Assembly (NCBI GenBank): GCA_005223085.1
Contig: NJBP01000045.1
Location: forward strand, 1-18,304
Source: Candidatus Aerophobetes bacterium Ae_b3b
GTDB taxonomy: Bacteria; Aerophobota; Aerophobia; Aerophobales; AE-B3A
DNA length: 18,304 bases
Direction: 5' to 3'
The position numbers were made by a program, and so were the translations under genes. The notes beneath the pieces are model-generated. The model was not told where the DNA came from. It did not search any database and saw nothing but the letters and a program-made list of their open reading frames with translations. Of the stretch, positions 15,021-18,304 are shown in pieces; positions within the stretch are counted from its first letter, which is position 1; every line of letters begins with the position of its first letter.

Positions 15021-16121
15021 TTGAAGCTAACTATAGCCTTTTTCATCAAAACCTATCTGCCAGCTTCAGAGACATTTATATATGAGGAGATAAAAAACTT
15101 AACTGGGTTTGATGTTATTATTCTTACTCAAAAACTGGTAAATTTGGATCTCTTTCCCCACCCCAACGTCTTTTCAGCACCAACCCTTCTTAAATGGAGA
15201 TTAGGTAAACGATGGCAAAGTCATAATCTATTCATTAAACCACTGATGAGGAGCAAAGTAAAGCTGGTCCATGCTCATTTTGGATGGGGAGGGATGATGA
15301 TCTTGCCCGAGTGTAGAAAGCTTAACCTTCCTCTTTTGACCACCTTCCATGGTATAGACGTCTCTCTTTTTGCCAGGGATTTTATCTATCGATTCAGGCT
15401 AAAGAAGCTTTTTAGAGAGGGAACTGTTTTTCTGGTAAGGTCAAATAGGATGAAGGCCGATGTGGTAGATTTAGGCTGCAAGCCTGAGAAAATAATGGTC
15501 CATTACGGGGGCATCGATCTTAATAAGTTTAGATTCAGAAAAAAACCCCCGGATGGGGAAAGAGTAAAGATTTTGATGTGTGGAAGATTTGTGGAAAAGA
15601 AGGGCTTTGAATATGGAATAAGAGCATTTGCCAAGCTAGGCAAAACTCATAAAAATGTAGCTTTAACCCTTATCGGTGATGGAAAGTTAAGAAAAAAGAT
15701 GGAAAATCTGGTAGATTCCCTTAATCTTTCCCATAGCGTCCAATTCTTGGGGATGCTGTCCCATGAGGAAGTGCAAAGAGAAATGGAAGCCTCGGATATC
15801 TTTCTTTCCCCTAACCTTGCGGCCCGAAATGGAGACAGAGAAGGAATTCCCAATACCATAAAGGAGGCTATGGCTACAGGACTACCAGTAGTGTCAACCT
15901 ATCATGCCGGGATCCCTGAGCTGGTAATAGATGGAAAGAGCGGTTTTTTAGTCCCTGAAAAAGATATTGATGGACTGGTAGATCGGCTCGGCTACCTCAT
16001 AGCCCATCCGGAACTCTGGGAGAAGCTAGGATCAAGGGGGAGAGAGGTTGTGGAGGAGAAGTTTGATTTATTTAAACAGGTGAGAAAACTCGAAAAAATT
16101 TATAGAAGTTTATTGAACTAA
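15021..16121 (+). CDS. GT4-family glycosyltransferase
   Basis: A 366-aa GT-B enzyme, likely transferring a sugar from a nucleotide donor to a surface glycan on the cytoplasmic face. The N-terminal domain has the familiar IAFFIKTYLPASETFIYEEI start and VHAHFGWGG (about residue 84). The donor-binding domain has ILMCGRFVEKKGFEYGIRAF, LIGDGKLR, and the E-x7-E pair Glu274/Glu282 in DREGIPNTIKEAM, then AGIPELVIDGKSGFLVP. The start is TTG with GGAAAGGGG upstream; an ATG 4 nt earlier is out of frame. It lies 42 nt after msbA and 13 nt before the radical SAM gene. Neither sugar nor acceptor can be predicted. Confidence 0.92.
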   Translation: MKLTIAFFIKTYLPASETFIYEEIKNLTGFDVIILTQKLVNLDLFPHPNVFSAPTLLKWRLGKRWQSHNLFIKPLMRSKVKLVHAHFGWGGMMILPECRKLNLPLLTTFHGIDVSLFARDFIYRFRLKKLFREGTVFLVRSNRMKADVVDLGCKPEKIMVHYGGIDLNKFRFRKKPPDGERVKILMCGRFVEKKGFEYGIRAFAKLGKTHKNVALTLIGDGKLRKKMENLVDSLNLSHSVQFLGMLSHEEVQREMEASDIFLSPNLAARNGDREGIPNTIKEAMATGLPVVSTYHAGIPELVIDGKSGFLVPEKDIDGLVDRLGYLIAHPELWEKLGSRGREVVEEKFDLFKQVRKLEKIYRSLLN

Positions 16122-16134
16122 AGGATCTTGAAAG

Positions 16135-17052
16135 TTGCAAAAGGGGACTCTAAAAAATATTACTCATTTTAGTTTATGGCATTTTAACACTGCCTGCAAT
16201 TTTGACTGTGACTATTGTTTCGGTCATACTAAAAAAGAACATCCGGCGGTGGGAAGATATTCATCCGACGAGATAGCCAGAAGTTTTGATGATACCGGGT
16301 TCACCTGGTGGATTGGTATCAGTGGAGGAGAGCCCTTTTTGTATCGAGAATTGGTTGAAATAGTGGAAAAGCTAACCAGGAATCATTTTGTCCATGTTGA
16401 CACGAACCTTTCCTGTGGTATGGAAAAATTTCTGGATAGAATTAACCCAGCTAGAATAGTTTACCTGCACTGCGCTTTTCATGCTGCTGAGGTGGTGAAG
16501 AGAGGAAAAGTTGATAAATTTATTGAGAAGGTTTTATTACTTAGGGATGCTGGATTTTCTACCATTCTTTCTCTTGTTACCTACCCACCCATCTTAAAAA
16601 GATTAGAAGAATATGTAGCCCTTTTCAAATCATATGATCTGACTCTGCAGCCCAAGATTTTCCGGGGATATCACGATGAAAGAAGATTCCGGCTAAGAAA
16701 AAGACATTATCCTGAGAGTTATACTGAGGAGGAAAGGTCATTAATACTCAAGTATTCAGTTGATCCCATAGCAGTGAAGCTTATTTTGGGTCTACCATCA
16801 TATACGGGAAGACTTTGTGGAGCAGGAAAGAATTTCATACGAGTTCATCCTGATGGGAAGGTGAGTCGATGTCCAGGCGATTCAACCAATTTAAGCAATA
16901 TTTTTAAAGGAGATTTAAAATTGTTTAATGAGACAAGGGTTTGCAAGGCTAAATCTTGTAGATGTCCTTTTGTTAGTCGTCTCCATATGATCGAGGGAGA
17001 AAAAGACTATAGAGAAGATTTTGAAAAAATGATTCATTTAAATGATAGATAG
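16135..17052 (+). CDS. Radical SAM protein with C-terminal cysteine-rich (SPASM-like) region
   Basis: A 305-aa radical SAM enzyme. The cluster motif is CNFDCDYC (Cys21, Cys25, Cys28), and the SAM-binding GGEPF motif follows in ISGGEPFLYRELV. The C-terminal part contains Cys228, Cys246, Cys270, Cys275 and Cys277, with the typical text VHPDGKVSRCPGD and LSNIFKGDL, suggesting a second iron-sulfur cluster as in SPASM or twitch domains. SPASM proteins often modify peptides or act as dehydrogenases. Here the neighbours are glycosyltransferases, so action on a sugar, lipid or short peptide are all possible. The start is TTG, about 8 nt after AAGGAT; no closer ATG keeps the N-terminal strand. A 38-codon ORF begins 14 nt after its stop. 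Confidence 0.88.
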   Translation: MQKGTLKNITHFSLWHFNTACNFDCDYCFGHTKKEHPAVGRYSSDEIARSFDDTGFTWWIGISGGEPFLYRELVEIVEKLTRNHFVHVDTNLSCGMEKFLDRINPARIVYLHCAFHAAEVVKRGKVDKFIEKVLLLRDAGFSTILSLVTYPPILKRLEEYVALFKSYDLTLQPKIFRGYHDERRFRLRKRHYPESYTEEERSLILKYSVDPIAVKLILGLPSYTGRLCGAGKNFIRVHPDGKVSRCPGDSTNLSNIFKGDLKLFNETRVCKAKSCRCPFVSRLHMIEGEKDYREDFEKMIHLNDR

Positions 17053-17065
17053 AGGCGGGGTAGTT

Positions 17066-17182
17066 ATGGGAGTGAAAACAGCCTATTTTGTGGAAAGATA
17101 TCGGGGATTTAGAACTTATGTTTATGATGAACTAAATAATTTGAAAACCTTTACTCCAATTTATGCAAAGCTATTAAGTTAG
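17066..17182 (+). pseudogene. 38-codon ORF resembling a glycosyltransferase N-terminus, probably a remnant
   Basis: Reads MGVKTAYFVERYRGFRTYVY followed by DELNNLKTFTPIYAKLLS and a TAG stop. The pattern T(Y/F)(V/I)Y(D/E)E(L/I)xNL aligns with residues 18-30 of the glycosyltransferase at 15021, and VERYRGFRTYVYDE is typical of the first strand and helix of GT4 enzymes. It stops where the N-terminal domain should continue, and the next glycosyltransferase has its own different N-terminus in another frame. It is therefore probably the stump of a deleted glycosyltransferase. It does have a GGCGGGG ribosome-like site. Because it directly follows a SPASM-like radical SAM gene and has five tyrosines, a small substrate peptide is the alternative. 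Confidence 0.5.
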
Positions 17183-17190
17183 GCAGAGGG

Positions 17191-18304
17191 ATGGCTTTGA
17201 ATATCCTTTTTTTGGTAGCAGGGAGGTTCTCAGGAACAAATGAGTGTCTTATAAAAACCTTCTCCAAAAATAATCATATAAATGTAATTGATGTAATTAA
17301 CCCGACTATTGCTGTTCGGCCAGTCTGGGGTAAGTTAAGATTATCGTCTTTTCTTAACTCTTTCCTGGCCGAGTTGGTAGCAATAGATGAATACGGTAGA
17401 CCATGGAAATACTATCATTGGAGAACTTCTTTTGCTTTTAATAAAATGACGCAGTACTCTGAGGAAGCTATAAGAAATTATGGAAAAAGGAAAATTGATG
17501 CATTACTCATGACTCAAACTCTTTTCTCCTTCTCGCAAAATAAACCTGACATCCCTTGCTTTATATTTACCGATAATACCAATAGGTTAACTCAGGAAAC
17601 CCCATTTAAAGACGAATTTAAACTTCACTTTCAAACTTCTCCAAGATGGCAGAGACTAGAGAAAGAGACTTATTTAAAGGCAGACAAAGTTTTTGTTATG
17701 GGTCCCCATGTGAGGACTTCTTTAATAGATTTCTATGGCCTAGATCCAAAAAAGGTGGTGGCGGTGGGGGGCGGTTCGAATATTACCACTAAGTTAAATA
17801 GAAACCCTGAATTTAGAGAAAAGTCATATAAGGACAGAGTTCTTCTTTTTGTTGGGCGAGACTTTAAAAGAAAAGGAGGAGGAGATCTCCTTCAGGCTTT
17901 TGAAATTGTAAAGAAAAAATTTAAAGATGCTAAATTGACTATTGTTGGCTGCAGACCAAAGGTAAAAATTGATGGAGTTGAGGTTGTGGGTGAGTTAAAT
18001 CCTGACCAGCTCGAGAAATACTATGAAAAAGCTCAAGTTTTTGTGATGCCCAGTCTATTCGAACCTTGGGGAAATGTCTGGATTGAGGCGATGACATATC
18101 AGCTACCCTGCATAGGAACCAATGTTGGGTCCATACCCTACATTGTTGAAGATGGGAAGACCGGGTTTATAGTACAGCCGAAGAATCCTAAGGAGATAGC
18201 AGAGCGACTTATTTATTTATTCGAAAATCCTCATATAATGGAGCAATTCGGGCGTGAGGGATTCTTGAGAGCAATAAAGAACTTTACCTGGGAAAAAGTT
18301 GTAG
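17191..18304 (+). CDS. GT4-family glycosyltransferase, 3' end cut by window edge
   Basis: An open frame of 371 codons with no stop before the right edge. The N-terminal domain (MALNILFLVAGRFSGTNECL to about residue 200) is not a close match to anything I know. The C-terminal domain is classical: VAVGGGSNI, LLFVGRDFKRKGG (218-230), LTIVG, the E-x7-E pair Glu291/Glu299 in FEPWGNVWIEAM, then GSIPYIVEDGKTGFIV and the closing REGFLRAI helix. Only a short C-terminal tail should be missing. The start is taken as ATG 17191, directly after AGAGGG; TTG at 17197 has better spacing from that site and may be the real start. It follows the 38-codon remnant by 8 nt. Likely builds a cell-surface glycan with the other transferase. 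Confidence 0.9.
   Translation, partial: MALNILFLVAGRFSGTNECLIKTFSKNNHINVIDVINPTIAVRPVWGKLRLSSFLNSFLAELVAIDEYGRPWKYYHWRTSFAFNKMTQYSEEAIRNYGKRKIDALLMTQTLFSFSQNKPDIPCFIFTDNTNRLTQETPFKDEFKLHFQTSPRWQRLEKETYLKADKVFVMGPHVRTSLIDFYGLDPKKVVAVGGGSNITTKLNRNPEFREKSYKDRVLLFVGRDFKRKGGGDLLQAFEIVKKKFKDAKLTIVGCRPKVKIDGVEVVGELNPDQLEKYYEKAQVFVMPSLFEPWGNVWIEAMTYQLPCIGTNVGSIPYIVEDGKTGFIVQPKNPKEIAERLIYLFENPHIMEQFGREGFLRAIKNFTWEKVV

Overview
All 18.3 kb is bacterial chromosome. Genes are packed tightly, base composition is moderate (mid-40s % GC by eye) and about half of the starts are GTG or TTG. An LpxB-family enzyme next to an MsbA-like exporter points to a diderm (outer-membrane) bacterium. The DAHP synthase is of the Thermotoga-like type with an N-terminal ferredoxin-like domain, and the dehydroquinase is type II. 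Nothing fits a well-known enterobacterial or Bacillus layout. I read it as an uncultivated, probably anaerobic diderm lineage, but I cannot name the phylum. There are no RNA genes, CRISPR arrays, insertion sequences or phage genes that I can support. No gene-free stretch exceeds 300 bases; the largest, 9737-9951, holds two overlapping small ORFs.

Left arm, minus strand (1-2088). A Gfo/Idh/MocA-type oxidoreductase is followed by a P-II nitrogen regulator (glnB), whose 3' end overlaps a glutamate dehydrogenase gene that runs off the left edge. The P-II protein keeps the nucleotide-binding residues but has a rewritten T-loop without the uridylylation tyrosine. A 172-bp divergent intergenic region (2089-2260) carries a good sigma70-type promoter for each direction, and a perfect DnaA-box sequence at the likely start of the rightward transcript.

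Centre, plus strand (2261-9736). One tight operon, aroE-aroC-aroK-aroB-aroQ-pheA-aroF-aroA, encodes all seven shikimate steps from DAHP to chorismate plus the chorismate mutase/prephenate dehydratase that leads to phenylpyruvate. Neighbours overlap or lie within about 12 nt of each other. Sensory domains are visible on the entry enzyme (AroF) and the exit enzyme (PheA ACT domain).

Right part, plus strand (9737-18304). After the small-ORF region come panC (pantothenate synthetase), an LpxB homologue with an altered catalytic motif, a second divergent LpxB-like protein, a perfect 14-bp intergenic hairpin and an MsbA-type ABC exporter. These lead into a surface-glycan cluster: a GT4 glycosyltransferase, a radical SAM protein with extra C-terminal cysteines, a 38-codon ORF resembling a glycosyltransferase N-terminus, and a second GT4 glycosyltransferase cut by the right edge. 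The likely theme is envelope glycolipid or polysaccharide assembly and export. No strong promoter is visible after 2205, so the rightward genes may form one long transcription unit with possible internal control points.
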